Shown here piece by piece: positions 1 to 6,941 of a stretch of DNA of 13,715 bases. The first letter of the stretch is position 1. Every line of letters starts with the position of its first letter. The position numbers and the translations under genes are program-made. The stretch covers positions 1 through 13,715 of the forward strand of contig QEUW01000191.1 in NCBI GenBank assembly GCA_003577005.1, given 5' to 3'. Source of the DNA: Chloroflexota bacterium (GTDB lineage: Bacteria > Chloroflexota > Anaerolineae > Caldilineales > Caldilineaceae). A model generated the notes under the pieces. It did not search any database and had not been told where the DNA came from. It was given only the letters and a program-made list of their open reading frames with translations.

Positions 1-1
1 C

Positions 2-43
2 CTTCCGTTGGACCGCAAGACGGCCTACGGCATGTGGGAATAG
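2..43 (+). CDS. C-terminal tail of an upstream gene (5' partial)
   Basis: Frame 2 reads without interruption from the window edge to a TAG at 41-43 and would encode LPLDRKTAYGMWE. The epimerase start lies 14 bases downstream on the same strand, spacing typical of an operon. Thirteen residues are too few to name a family, and an open frame this short can occur by chance. The frame shared with the epimerase is also open back to base 1, so the upstream gene cannot be proven from this window. Confidence 0.35.
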   Translation, partial: LPLDRKTAYGMWE

Positions 44-57
44 AGGATTCGGGAACG

Positions 58-1005
58 ATGCGTGTACTCATCAGCGGTTCCAGCGGCCAGATCGGCACGA
101 ACCTGGGCCTGCGTCTACTCGACGAGGGCCACTTTGTCTACGGCATCGACGTTCGGCCCAACCCGTGGACCGACCGCATCCCCACCTTGCTCCAAGACCT
201 CACAGCCCCGTTTCATCACTTCAAGGGTGGCATCGGCCACGTGCCCTATCCGCCCGATCTGGATATCGTCGTGCATTTTGCCGCCCACGCCAAGGTCCAT
301 GAACTGGTGGAACAGCCCGACCGGGCGCTCGCCAACATCAAGATGACCTTCAATATATTGGAGTTCTGCCGCCACAACGATCTACCCATCATCTTTAGCA
401 GCTCGCGCGAGGTCTATGGGGACATCCATCGCTATATCACCGAAGAGTCGCACGCCGACTTTGCCTTTACCGAAAGCCCGTACTCGGCCAGCAAGATCGC
501 CGGCGAAGCGTTGATCTATTCGTACGCCCAATGTTATGGGTTGCGCTATCTGGTCTTCCGCTTTAGCAACGTCTATGGCCGTTACGACAACGACATCGAG
601 CGCATGGAACGTGTGATCCCGCTCTTTATCCGCAAGATCAGCCGCCGCGAACCGATCACCGTCTATGGGCAGGATAAGGTGCTCGACTTTACCTATGTCG
701 ACGATTGCGTAGACGGCGTCTGCCGCGGGATCGAGCTATTGGTCAGCGGACGCGAGGCCAATCACACCATCAATCTGGCCTATGGGCAGGGCAACAGCCT
801 GGTCAACATGGCGCACTATATTGGCGAGGCGCTGAACATCGAGCCGGACATCACGGTCATGCCCTCGCGTACGGGTGAAGTGACGCGGTACATCGCCAAT
901 ATCGGCAAAGCCACCGCCCTCCTCGGCTACCGGCCCACTACTCCCCTGCGCGAAGGGATCGCCAAAGCGGTAGCCTGGTCGCTGGAGTGGTGGGCGAGCC
1001 ACTGA
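58..1005 (+). CDS. NAD-dependent epimerase/dehydratase (extended SDR)
   Basis: Predicted 315-residue cytoplasmic enzyme of the extended short-chain dehydrogenase family, which oxidises and then epimerises, dehydrates or reduces nucleotide-activated sugars. The N-terminal Rossmann glycine motif GSSGQIG is at residues 7-13. Asp31 at the end of the second strand suggests NAD rather than NADP. HFAAHAKV (73-80) is the usual fourth-strand motif. Ser115/Ser116 and the YxxxK pair Tyr142/Lys146 form the catalytic triad, and NVYGRYD further on is typical of UDP-glucose 4-epimerase-like proteins. The ATG at 58 is chosen because the Rossmann strand MRVLISG begins there; an in-frame GTG at 34 would add eight residues without similarity. 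An AGAGG lies about 11 bases upstream. It may be co-transcribed with the truncated upstream gene, possibly for envelope polysaccharide synthesis. The exact sugar substrate cannot be read from the sequence. Confidence 0.9.
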   Translation: MRVLISGSSGQIGTNLGLRLLDEGHFVYGIDVRPNPWTDRIPTLLQDLTAPFHHFKGGIGHVPYPPDLDIVVHFAAHAKVHELVEQPDRALANIKMTFNILEFCRHNDLPIIFSSSREVYGDIHRYITEESHADFAFTESPYSASKIAGEALIYSYAQCYGLRYLVFRFSNVYGRYDNDIERMERVIPLFIRKISRREPITVYGQDKVLDFTYVDDCVDGVCRGIELLVSGREANHTINLAYGQGNSLVNMAHYIGEALNIEPDITVMPSRTGEVTRYIANIGKATALLGYRPTTPLREGIAKAVAWSLEWWASH

Positions 1006-1069
1006 ATGCTTTATATTGGAACAAGCCCTTCAGGAGTTTCACGCCACCACTAGATAGGATAAAATTGGC

Positions 1070-1753
1070 ATGTCCGAATGTGAGAAGATATACGGAGAGC
1101 CCAAAGGGTCATACACACAGCGGACAGTGAAAAAGAGAATTGAAGCGTTGTTTCTTGACAATATTGGCAAGGTGATTACCCGCGAGCAAATTTTGGCGGC
1201 AGCAAGAGATCCCGTTACAGGACGAGAACCAGAGAATTGGCATCAGAGACTTTCAGAGTTGCGAACAGATGATGGATACACGATCCTGTCATGGCGCAAT
1301 CGGGGCGATCTGAAAGTGCAAGAATACTTGATGCCCAGTGCTGAAAAGCGCACCAAAGTCAATCGGCGAGTTCGACCAACCGATCAAATCTGGTTAGCCA
1401 TCTTGAACAGGGCAGGCTATTGCTGTGAGTGGGATGAAGATGGAGTCCGCTGCGGCTTGCGCGAAGGTGATATTGATCCGATTGGTGGTGGCCGGGTACG
1501 ACTCACACCGGACCATAAGTCACCACATTCCATCAACCCCGGCGCCGATCCTGAGGATTTGGAACAATGGCGAGCCTTGTGTGGCAGACATCAAGTTATG
1601 AAGAAAAACTATTGGGACAATGTGACAGGAAAATTGAACGCCTATGCTATCGTTCAATCTGCATCTAGAACCGAGAAACTTGAGGTTTTTAACTTTCTGC
1701 TCGATCATTTCGGCTATCTGCTTCTGGGTGACGGTACGATTATTAAGAAGTGA
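1070..1753 (+). CDS. HNH-type Type II restriction endonuclease with N-terminal winged-helix region
   Basis: 227 residues. Residues 15-90 look like a winged helix: helices around KKRIEALFLD and REQILAAAR, a recognition helix around NWHQRLSELR (56-65), then a GYTI wing. The C-terminal half resembles an HNH (beta-beta-alpha-metal) nuclease: cysteines 118, 119 and 128, a TPDHK segment with probable general base His149, then LCGRH with Cys171 and His174, and KKNYWD with Asn180. Cys119/Cys128/Cys171/His174 could bind a structural zinc. The usual middle Asn is not obvious (Gln166 sits near that position), so the catalytic assignment is tentative. The DNA methyltransferase starts 9 bases downstream, which is the main reason to call this a restriction enzyme rather than a homing or stray HNH nuclease. 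A weak AGGA lies 10 bases before the ATG. Hand-counted rows 1081-1140 and 1681-1740 are each 45% G+C, against 65% for row 121-180, consistent with transfer. I do not recognise the target site. Confidence 0.75.
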   Translation: MSECEKIYGEPKGSYTQRTVKKRIEALFLDNIGKVITREQILAAARDPVTGREPENWHQRLSELRTDDGYTILSWRNRGDLKVQEYLMPSAEKRTKVNRRVRPTDQIWLAILNRAGYCCEWDEDGVRCGLREGDIDPIGGGRVRLTPDHKSPHSINPGADPEDLEQWRALCGRHQVMKKNYWDNVTGKLNAYAIVQSASRTEKLEVFNFLLDHFGYLLLGDGTIIKK

Positions 1754-1762
1754 GTCATTCAC

Positions 1763-2653
1763 ATGATAATACAGAATCTTGAAAACGCGGCGCTTGACCT
1801 CCTCCAAAAGAATATTACCACCTCTCTAGAAGCTCATGGCGTAGCGATTCTCCCCCCTCTCGAGGTAAAGGATTCTGTCGATTTAGTCCGCCAATTAGGT
1901 TTTCATCCCATCGTAACCATGTTAGATCCTTGGTATAATAAAGGTTTTGGTGGTGTTAGAGCGGACTACAAAGAATTCGTTCTCGATCTGTTGCAACTCT
2001 CTGCCGTCGTGTCAGATCACGTCTTTCTCTGGGGTTTTCCAGAAATCGTTGCTTATTTCGTTGATAAGTTGCCGGCCGAATTGAGTCTGGTCGCCTGGCT
2101 GACCTGGTACTATAAGAATAATCCTTCTGTGATTCGAGGGTGGCGCTCTGCACAGAATGCCTGTCTACATCTCGCGAGAAATGGAGCGAAATTGTACCCG
2201 GAACACTTCCTAAATGAAGCCCAAAAGCAAAAATTGGCCGAGGGCAAACTTCGCTATATTCCAGGGCCAACCAGTGTCATCGAGGCATCTTTGTTAGTGG
2301 GCTTTGTCGGCAAGAAGGAACAAACTGGTCACCCGGCGCAGAAACCTGTCACCGTCTTTGAAACCCTATATCTGATGACCACTCAGAAGGGCGATCTGGT
2401 GTTTGATCCAATGAGTGGTTCGGGAACAACAGGAGCAGCGGTGCAAAAGTTGGGGCGTCATGCCATTCTCTCAGATTGCTCCGAAGAATATACCCAAATC
2501 ATGGAAAAACGGTTGGGAATCAGGCGAGTTTCTGCGGAACACCTCTTCACGATGGCGGTCACTCCATTGGATCGAGCAGAGCATGGGGAACACGGAGAGA
2601 ACGGTAGCTTTCGCAATCAAGAAGGTGAGTCACTGCAACTGAAATTTTTGTAA
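1763..2653 (+). CDS. DNA methyltransferase, beta-class order (N6-adenine or N4-cytosine)
   Basis: 296-residue SAM-dependent DNA methyltransferase, probably protecting the host from the adjacent nuclease. Catalytic motif IV is LDPWY (54-58), a variant of the usual D/N/S-P-P-Y/W/F. A variable region that would hold target recognition follows. GHPAQKP (189-195) is motif X, and FDPMSGSGTTG (214-224) is motif I, the SAM-binding loop. A SEEYTQIMEKRL helix (240-251) is usual after motif II. Motif IV before motif I defines the beta arrangement, found among N6-adenine and N4-cytosine enzymes. The Asp in motif IV leans toward adenine but does not decide it. The gene starts 9 bases after the nuclease stop and the two are very likely co-transcribed. 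Row 2041-2100 is 48% G+C by hand count. The last 25 or so residues (AEHGEHGENGS and beyond) are polar, lie past the conserved fold, and are encoded by bases resembling the intergenic CACGGAG repeats. Confidence 0.88.
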   Translation: MIIQNLENAALDLLQKNITTSLEAHGVAILPPLEVKDSVDLVRQLGFHPIVTMLDPWYNKGFGGVRADYKEFVLDLLQLSAVVSDHVFLWGFPEIVAYFVDKLPAELSLVAWLTWYYKNNPSVIRGWRSAQNACLHLARNGAKLYPEHFLNEAQKQKLAEGKLRYIPGPTSVIEASLLVGFVGKKEQTGHPAQKPVTVFETLYLMTTQKGDLVFDPMSGSGTTGAAVQKLGRHAILSDCSEEYTQIMEKRLGIRRVSAEHLFTMAVTPLDRAEHGEHGENGSFRNQEGESLQLKFL

Positions 2654-2763
2654 CACCCCTTGCTAGCACCCGTTGAAGCCTGGTGAGAAAGGCGCAAGAG
2701 CACCTGCGGATAACGATAAACCTGTTCCAATGTAGTATCTGTCATGGAAGAGGAATGAACAAG

Positions 2764-4023
2764 ATGTCGATTCAACGACCGCAATTCACGCTCAACCCCC
2801 AACGCACCATCGACGAACTAAAAGAACTGCGCACCCTCACCGGCAACGCCGACGGCGCCCAGCGCATCTGCTGGACACCGGTCTGGGCGCAGGCGCGTGC
2901 ATGGCTCCGCGAGAAGCTGGCTGCCCTCCCCGTAGACATGGTCACCGACGAGGCCGGCAACCTCTGGGCCACCCTGCGCGGGCAATCCGAACAGGCGCTG
3001 CTCATCGGCGGGCATATCGACTCGGTGCCCAACGGCGGCTGGCTCGACGGCTGCCTCAACACGCTGGCCGGCGTCGAGGTGTTGCGCCGCATCGCCGCCG
3101 AGGGGACGCCGCCTGTCACCGTTCGCCTGGTGGACTGGGCCGACGAAGAGGGCGCCCGCTTTGGGCGGAGCCTGCTTGGCTCCAGCGCCGTTTCGGGTTC
3201 GCTCGACCCCGACGAAGTGCGTGGACTCAAAGACAAGGACGGCATCGGCCTGCCCGAGGCGCTGGCTGAACACGGTGTGATCCTCGGTCATATGAAAGAG
3301 GCGGGCCGGCAACTGGAAAACGCCGCCGCTTATCTCGAGCTCCACATCGAGCAAGGGCCAGTGTTGGAGAGCATGGACCTGCCGTTGGGCGTCGTGCTGG
3401 GCACCTTTGGCGTCGAGCGCCACGCTATCCGCTTCACCGGCCAGTCGGCCCACGCTGGCTCTACCCCAATGGACCAGCGCCGCGATGCGTTGGGCGCCGC
3501 CTCCAAACTACACCTGGAGATCCGCGAGAGCGGCAAACGCCACGGTGGCGTCTGCACTGTGGGCAGCGTCATCACCAAACCCGGTATCGTCACCGCGGTC
3601 GTCGGCCAGTGTGACATTACGCTGGATCAGCGCCATCTAGACGCCGGCCACCTGGCGCAGATGTTGGCCGAAGCCAAAGCCGCCAGCGAGCGATTTGCCC
3701 AAGAGGAAAAGGTCGAAGTCGAGTGGCAGCATCTCTGGCGCATCCACCCGATTCCCTTCCACCCCGACTTGATCGACCTCGCCGATGTCGCCGTGCGCGA
3801 GACCGCCGGCGCCAGCCACCGCCTGCCCAGTGGGCCGCTCCACGACGCCGCCGAAGTGGCCCGCGCTGGCGTGCCCACGGTGATGCTCTTTGCGCAGAGC
3901 CTGCGCGGCCTCTCTCACGCCAAAGAAGAAGACACCCAAGAAGAACACATCGCCCTCTCCGTCCAGGCGCTAGATCGGCTGGCGACGAAGACAATGGTGT
4001 GGATCATAGAACGTAGAGCGTAG
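2764..4023 (+). CDS. Zn-dependent amidohydrolase, N-carbamoyl-L-amino-acid hydrolase / allantoate amidohydrolase family (M20)
   Basis: 419 residues, normal length for this cytoplasmic binuclear-metal family, which cleaves carbamoyl or ureido groups from N-carbamoyl amino acids, ureidopropionate or allantoate. The five expected metal ligands are visible: His84 in GGHIDSVPNGG, Asp95 in WLDGC, Glu129 in DEEGARF (with Glu128 as base), His194 in ELHIEQGPVLE and His385 in LSHAKEED. The lid/dimer domain carries QSAHAGSTPM (228-236), and LPSGPLHDA (354-362) is the second substrate-binding block. DGCLNTLAG replaces the more common DGPLGVLAG and SGPLHDA replaces SGAGHDA, so this is a divergent branch; the natural substrate is not assigned. 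ATG 2764 is preferred because GAAGAGGA (2747-2754) lies 9 bases upstream; the ATG at 2755 would abut it. The last residues (IIERRA) are encoded inside an inverted repeat shared with the convergent ClC gene. Confidence 0.85.
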   Translation: MSIQRPQFTLNPQRTIDELKELRTLTGNADGAQRICWTPVWAQARAWLREKLAALPVDMVTDEAGNLWATLRGQSEQALLIGGHIDSVPNGGWLDGCLNTLAGVEVLRRIAAEGTPPVTVRLVDWADEEGARFGRSLLGSSAVSGSLDPDEVRGLKDKDGIGLPEALAEHGVILGHMKEAGRQLENAAAYLELHIEQGPVLESMDLPLGVVLGTFGVERHAIRFTGQSAHAGSTPMDQRRDALGAASKLHLEIRESGKRHGGVCTVGSVITKPGIVTAVVGQCDITLDQRHLDAGHLAQMLAEAKAASERFAQEEKVEVEWQHLWRIHPIPFHPDLIDLADVAVRETAGASHRLPSGPLHDAAEVARAGVPTVMLFAQSLRGLSHAKEEDTQEEHIALSVQALDRLATKTMVWIIERRA

Positions 4024-4067
4024 AACGTAGAACAGGTAGGCGTTCCACGTTCTACGTTCTACGTTCT
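4008..4067. repeat. 26-bp-arm inverted repeat built from 7-bp GTAGAAC units, between convergent genes
   Basis: The left arm (4008-4033) and right arm (4042-4067) are complementary at 24 of 26 positions, one of the exceptions being a possible G-U pair, with an 8-base loop AGGTAGGC. Each arm is made of imperfect tandem copies of a 7-base unit (GTAGAAC), like the short tandemly repeated repetitive sequences known from cyanobacteria. The stop codon of the hydrolase (TAG 4021-4023) lies in the left arm and that of the ClC gene (complement of 4052-4054) in the right arm. The hairpin could act as a bidirectional transcription stop or mRNA-end stabiliser, but neither side has a clear U-run, so intrinsic termination is unproven. 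Confidence 0.8.
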
Positions 4068-5659
4068 GTTTCGCAGCCGTCGCGCAGGAGGGTGAGGCCA
4101 TTTTCGACCCGGCGTGAGAGCATGGCTGTGATCCGCATGTGTGCCGTAAGCCGGGTTGTGGCGGTGGGCACCCACTCCTGGTGGTCGAGGCGGCACTGCA
4201 CCAGAATACACCCCGACGGCAGCCCCAACTCGCGTACCAGTTTGCCCTCAAAACGCGCACCGGGATTGACCTCCAGTTCGACCACGATGGGCTTGTCCGA
4301 CAGCGGGTCGATGCCGCTGCGCACGAGATCGCGTTCCAGCAACCGTTCATAGATGGGCAGATCGCGCAGCAGATCTGCCACCAGATAGGCGCTGAAACAG
4401 GCCGTGATCAGCGGCAGCAACTGCCAGTAATTGCCCGTCATCTCCAGGATCAGCACGACGCCGGTCAACGGCGCCCGGACGATGGCGGCAAAGTAGGCCG
4501 CCATGCCGACCACAGCAAAGATCTCCGGCCGCGCCACTACGTCCGGCAACACGAGGTGTGCGATCTGGCCGACGGCTGAGCCGATCAGCGCGCCGAGGAC
4601 CAAGAGCGGCGCAAAGATGCCGCCAGGGGCACCCGTACCATAGCTGGTCATCGTCAACAGGAAGCGGGCCAGAAACCAGAGTGGGATGGCCCCCAGCGTG
4701 ATCTCACCCACCAGAATGGTCTCGGTGAGGTGATGGCCGCCACCGGCCGCCGATGGAGCAAACCAGGCGATCAGACCGGCAGCGGCGCCAACCGCGGCCG
4801 CCACCGGCAGGCGCATAGATTGGGGCAGCCGGCCAGCCCAGTCGAGCGTGAAAATGAGGCCGCGGTTGAAGAACACCCCAAAGAGACCCGCCACCACGCC
4901 AAGCACCACAAAGATGGGCAGCGCGCTCAAGGGTGGCACCGGGTAGCTGGGGATGGCAAAGACAGGCAGTTGGCCCGAAACCGAACGGGCGACGACATCG
5001 GCAGTAGCCGCGGCGATCAACGCCGCCCCAAAGACACCGCGCCGGAAATCCCGCTGGAGTTCCTCCAACACAAAGACCAGCCCGGCTAACGGTGCATTGA
5101 AGGCTGCGGCCAGACCCGCACCTGCCCCCGCCGCAATCAGGGTAAGTCGCTCACGGGTTGAGGCGTTTAGAAATTCTGCCACCGCAGCGCCCACGGCGCC
5201 GCCCATCTGTACGGTTGGCCCTTCCCGTCCCAAGGCCAGGCCACCCCCGATAGCCAACGTGCCGCCAAAGAATTTGACCGGCAACACGGTGCGCCACTGC
5301 ATCTCCCGGTAGCGCCGCAGCACGGCCTCCAGATGGGGAATCCCGCTGCCGGTGGCCTCCGGCGCAAAGCGGCGCACCAGGTAGACCGAAGCCGTCGCAC
5401 CCACCACACCTAAAAGAACGGGAAAGATCCAGCCCAGTGTATATTGACCGGCCCAGGCAACCAGCTGGTTCCGCAACAGCTCGCCGCCGGCCAGGGCAGC
5501 ACGGAAAGCCACCGCCACCGTTCCCGCCAGAAGCCCGACCAGCGCCGCCCGCGGCAACATACGCCGGCGCTGTTCATGGACATAGAGATATTCGTCGATT
5601 TCGGATTGGGCTTGCGCAGTGTCAAAAGGGACAGCAGACGCGGAAGCAGACTCTTGCAT
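4052..5659 (-). CDS. ClcA-like H+/Cl- antiporter with C-terminal TrkA-C (RCK-C) domain
   Basis: Polytopic inner-membrane ClC protein, about 535 residues from the ATG at 5659. Residue numbers below count from the alternative GTG at 5674, so subtract 5. The selectivity-filter segments are all present: GSGIPHLE (109-116), GREGPTVQMGG with gating Glu151 (149-159), GIFAP (352-356), and Tyr442 in LPIYERLL, matching the chloride-coordinating tyrosine. Glu205 in VLEEL occupies the position of the internal proton glutamate of E. coli ClcA, which argues for an antiporter rather than a channel. Residues from about 463 form a cytosolic TrkA-C-like domain (VVELEVNPGARFEGK onward), a known fusion that may bind a ligand. 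ATG 5659 is favoured because GTG 5674 has no ribosome site; TAGAG before the ATG is only weak support. A consensus-like promoter lies about 55 bases upstream. The gene ends inside the inverted repeat at 4008-4067. Confidence 0.93.
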   Translation of the reverse strand: MQESASASAVPFDTAQAQSEIDEYLYVHEQRRRMLPRAALVGLLAGTVAVAFRAALAGGELLRNQLVAWAGQYTLGWIFPVLLGVVGATASVYLVRRFAPEATGSGIPHLEAVLRRYREMQWRTVLPVKFFGGTLAIGGGLALGREGPTVQMGGAVGAAVAEFLNASTRERLTLIAAGAGAGLAAAFNAPLAGLVFVLEELQRDFRRGVFGAALIAAATADVVARSVSGQLPVFAIPSYPVPPLSALPIFVVLGVVAGLFGVFFNRGLIFTLDWAGRLPQSMRLPVAAAVGAAAGLIAWFAPSAAGGGHHLTETILVGEITLGAIPLWFLARFLLTMTSYGTGAPGGIFAPLLVLGALIGSAVGQIAHLVLPDVVARPEIFAVVGMAAYFAAIVRAPLTGVVLILEMTGNYWQLLPLITACFSAYLVADLLRDLPIYERLLERDLVRSGIDPLSDKPIVVELEVNPGARFEGKLVRELGLPSGCILVQCRLDHQEWVPTATTRLTAHMRITAMLSRRVENGLTLLRDGCETERRT

Positions 5660-5718
5660 CGCTCTACGGATCACTAATTGGTGTGGTGAATGTTTGGGGA
5701 CAAAACTCCCAGCGATTC

Positions 5719-5747
5719 ATCGTACTGCGCTCTCTGGCGCCTGTCAA
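5719..5747 (-). promoter_or_regulatory. Sigma-70-type promoter for the ClC gene
   Basis: On the minus strand a perfect TTGACA (5747-5742) is followed after exactly 17 bases by TACGAT (5724-5719), four of six matches to TATAAT. The predicted transcript start is near 5712, giving a leader of about 50 bases before the ATG at 5659. This is a sequence match only. Confidence 0.5.
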
Positions 5748-5790
5748 ACCAGCCTCCCCATGAGACGCGCCAGTTCTGGTATGAAAAGCG

Positions 5791-5839
5791 GTTCATAGAG
5801 CACACGGAGGAGACGCCGAGGACACAGAAACGCACTCTG
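5791..5839 (+). repeat. CACAGAG-type dispersed intergenic repeat, copy A
   Basis: The segment starting GTTCATAGAGCACACGGAG (5791-5809) matches GTTCACAGAGCACACAGAG at 11627-11645 at 17 of 19 bases, and its second half resembles the reverse complement of the copy at 6761-6855. It ends in a short ACAGA/TCTGT hairpin. It lies in the 308-base gap (5660-5967) between the ClC start and the end of the next minus-strand gene. Apart from this repeat and the ClC promoter I see nothing else in that gap. Confidence 0.6.
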
Positions 5840-5967
5840 TAAGCGCAGCGCACCTAAGCAACTGCGTAACTTCTCAGAGAGACGGTTACTGTAGCGCAAC
5901 TGCCAGGTCTCGTTGATGGGTTATCCGGGAGCGGATTGCTGTTTGGTCGTGAGCGTTCGTTGACGCC

Positions 5968-6696
5968 TCAAGTTGTGCTCACACCTGTTCGCCGGCAGGT
6001 GATGAGCGTTACCTCTACCGGCTTCCCTGGTTCGCTGAGCGACTCGACAGGCATCGTCTCCAGGTCGATGGACCACCCGTGCGCCTCCAGATCGACCACA
6101 AAATCAAGCGCCTGGGTGCGGCCAGGGTCGGCGAACAGCAACCGCCCGCCGGGGGCGAGATTCCGGTGAAAGATACGCTCCAGGTAGAAGTGGCGCAGCC
6201 GCGCATAGAGGATGTCGGCCCCCAATATCACGTCATAGCGGGCCGTATGGCTCCACTCGCGCCAGTCGGCCAGAAAGTAGTGAAGACCGGTCACCTCGTT
6301 TTGGCCGGCATTGGCCGCGGCCAGCGCCAGTGTCTCGGCCAGGTGGTCGGTCTGCCAGACCTCAGCGCCCAGCGCGCGGGCGACCAGCCCTGGCAGCCCC
6401 ACACCGGCGCCCAGTTCGAGCACGCGTTTGCCCCGGAGTTGCGCCCGCAGATGGGGCAGCCAACGCGCCAGCCCGATAGCCGCCTCCCACAACAGCAGAC
6501 CGTGAGGAAAGTGTTCGAGATGCTCGGTCACATCGGAAAGGGCGGACGGGTCGGTGGCCGCCGTGATCTGCCACGTGCGCTCGCCGATCACGATGGGGAT
6601 AGTGTGGAGCGGCGTCTGGGCCTGGACGTTCGCCAGCGCCTGCGCCAGGGTTTCCGCTGTGGGTACATCGACTTCATTTGCGCCTGTAGCTGTCAT
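5968..6696 (-). CDS. Class I SAM-dependent methyltransferase, Nnt1/METTL20 (Methyltransf_16)-like
   Basis: 242-residue soluble methyltransferase. Motif I is LELGAGVGLPG (93-103), the acidic residue ending the second strand is Asp117 in TDH, and GADILY (159-164) is followed by LAPGGRLLFADPGR (180-193). This combination is characteristic of the protein-lysine/nicotinamide-N-methyltransferase-like group, whose bacterial members include ETF-beta lysine methyltransferases. The LLLWEAAIGLARWL helix (67-80) before motif I also fits. The substrate is not determinable here. The frame stays open to 6993, but those extra 99 residues run through an intergenic repeat and have no methyltransferase character. 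The ATG at 6696 is therefore chosen, immediately downstream of a perfect TATAAT and without a Shine-Dalgarno sequence. The gene stands alone, flanked by repeat copies A and B and divergent from the dehydrogenase operon. Confidence 0.85.
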   Translation of the reverse strand: MTATGANEVDVPTAETLAQALANVQAQTPLHTIPIVIGERTWQITAATDPSALSDVTEHLEHFPHGLLLWEAAIGLARWLPHLRAQLRGKRVLELGAGVGLPGLVARALGAEVWQTDHLAETLALAAANAGQNEVTGLHYFLADWREWSHTARYDVILGADILYARLRHFYLERIFHRNLAPGGRLLFADPGRTQALDFVVDLEAHGWSIDLETMPVESLSEPGKPVEVTLITCRRTGVSTT

Positions 6697-6702
6697 AATC
6701 GA

Positions 6703-6708
6703 ATTATA
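6703..6708 (-). promoter_or_regulatory. -10 box (TATAAT) giving a probable leaderless mRNA
   Basis: The minus strand has an exact TATAAT at 6708-6703. Its last base lies six bases from the ATG beginning at 6696, so a start seven bases downstream of the box would fall on the A of the start codon. No convincing -35 hexamer is present at 16-18 bases. No ribosome site precedes the ATG, which agrees with leaderless translation. Confidence 0.45.
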
Positions 6709-6760
6709 ACCCCGATTCGATCTTTGCGCCTTACTGGAGTTAGCGAGAAAAACTATCAGA

Positions 6761-6855
6761 GCAATGCAGAGGAAACAGAAGGAAAGGAAGACATAAAAAC
6801 AAACCGCTGCGTCCTCTGTGAATCCTCGGTGCCCTCTGTGTTGCCATTTTATATG
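6761..6855 (-). repeat. CACAGAG-type dispersed intergenic repeat, copy B
   Basis: Read on the minus strand, this segment contains ACACAGAGGGCACCGAGGAT, ATTCACAGAGGACGCAG and related purine-rich units that align loosely with copy A (5791-5839) in opposite orientation. CAGAGGA (6767-6773) and TCCTCTG (6812-6818) are perfect complements and could form a stem. It fills most of the space between the divergent methyltransferase and dehydrogenase promoters. Confidence 0.55.
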
Positions 6856-6873
6856 CCGTTCAAACACGCCACA

Positions 6874-6902
6874 TTGCTCAAACTGGCCATTGGGCGTACA
6901 AT
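6874..6902 (+). promoter_or_regulatory. Candidate promoter of the dehydrogenase-permease operon
   Basis: TTGCTC (6874-6879), three of six matches to TTGACA, is separated by 17 bases from TACAAT (6897-6902), five of six matches to TATAAT. The transcript would start near 6909, leaving a leader of about 33 bases that includes AGGAGA at 6928-6933, eight bases before the ATG at 6942. Confidence 0.4.
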
Positions 6903-6941
6903 CAGAGAAGAAACCTTTGCTGAAATCAGGAGAGATTAAAC

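Noticed and set aside
1070..2653. Larger phage-defence island
   Set aside because: Only the two-gene restriction-modification pair is present. Genes on both sides are metabolic with normal composition, and there is no integrase, tRNA or other defence gene.
6079..6939. Plus-strand open frame of 286 codons opposite the small methyltransferase
   Set aside because: It runs antisense to motif I and the DILY motif and then through an intergenic repeat; there is no family signature.
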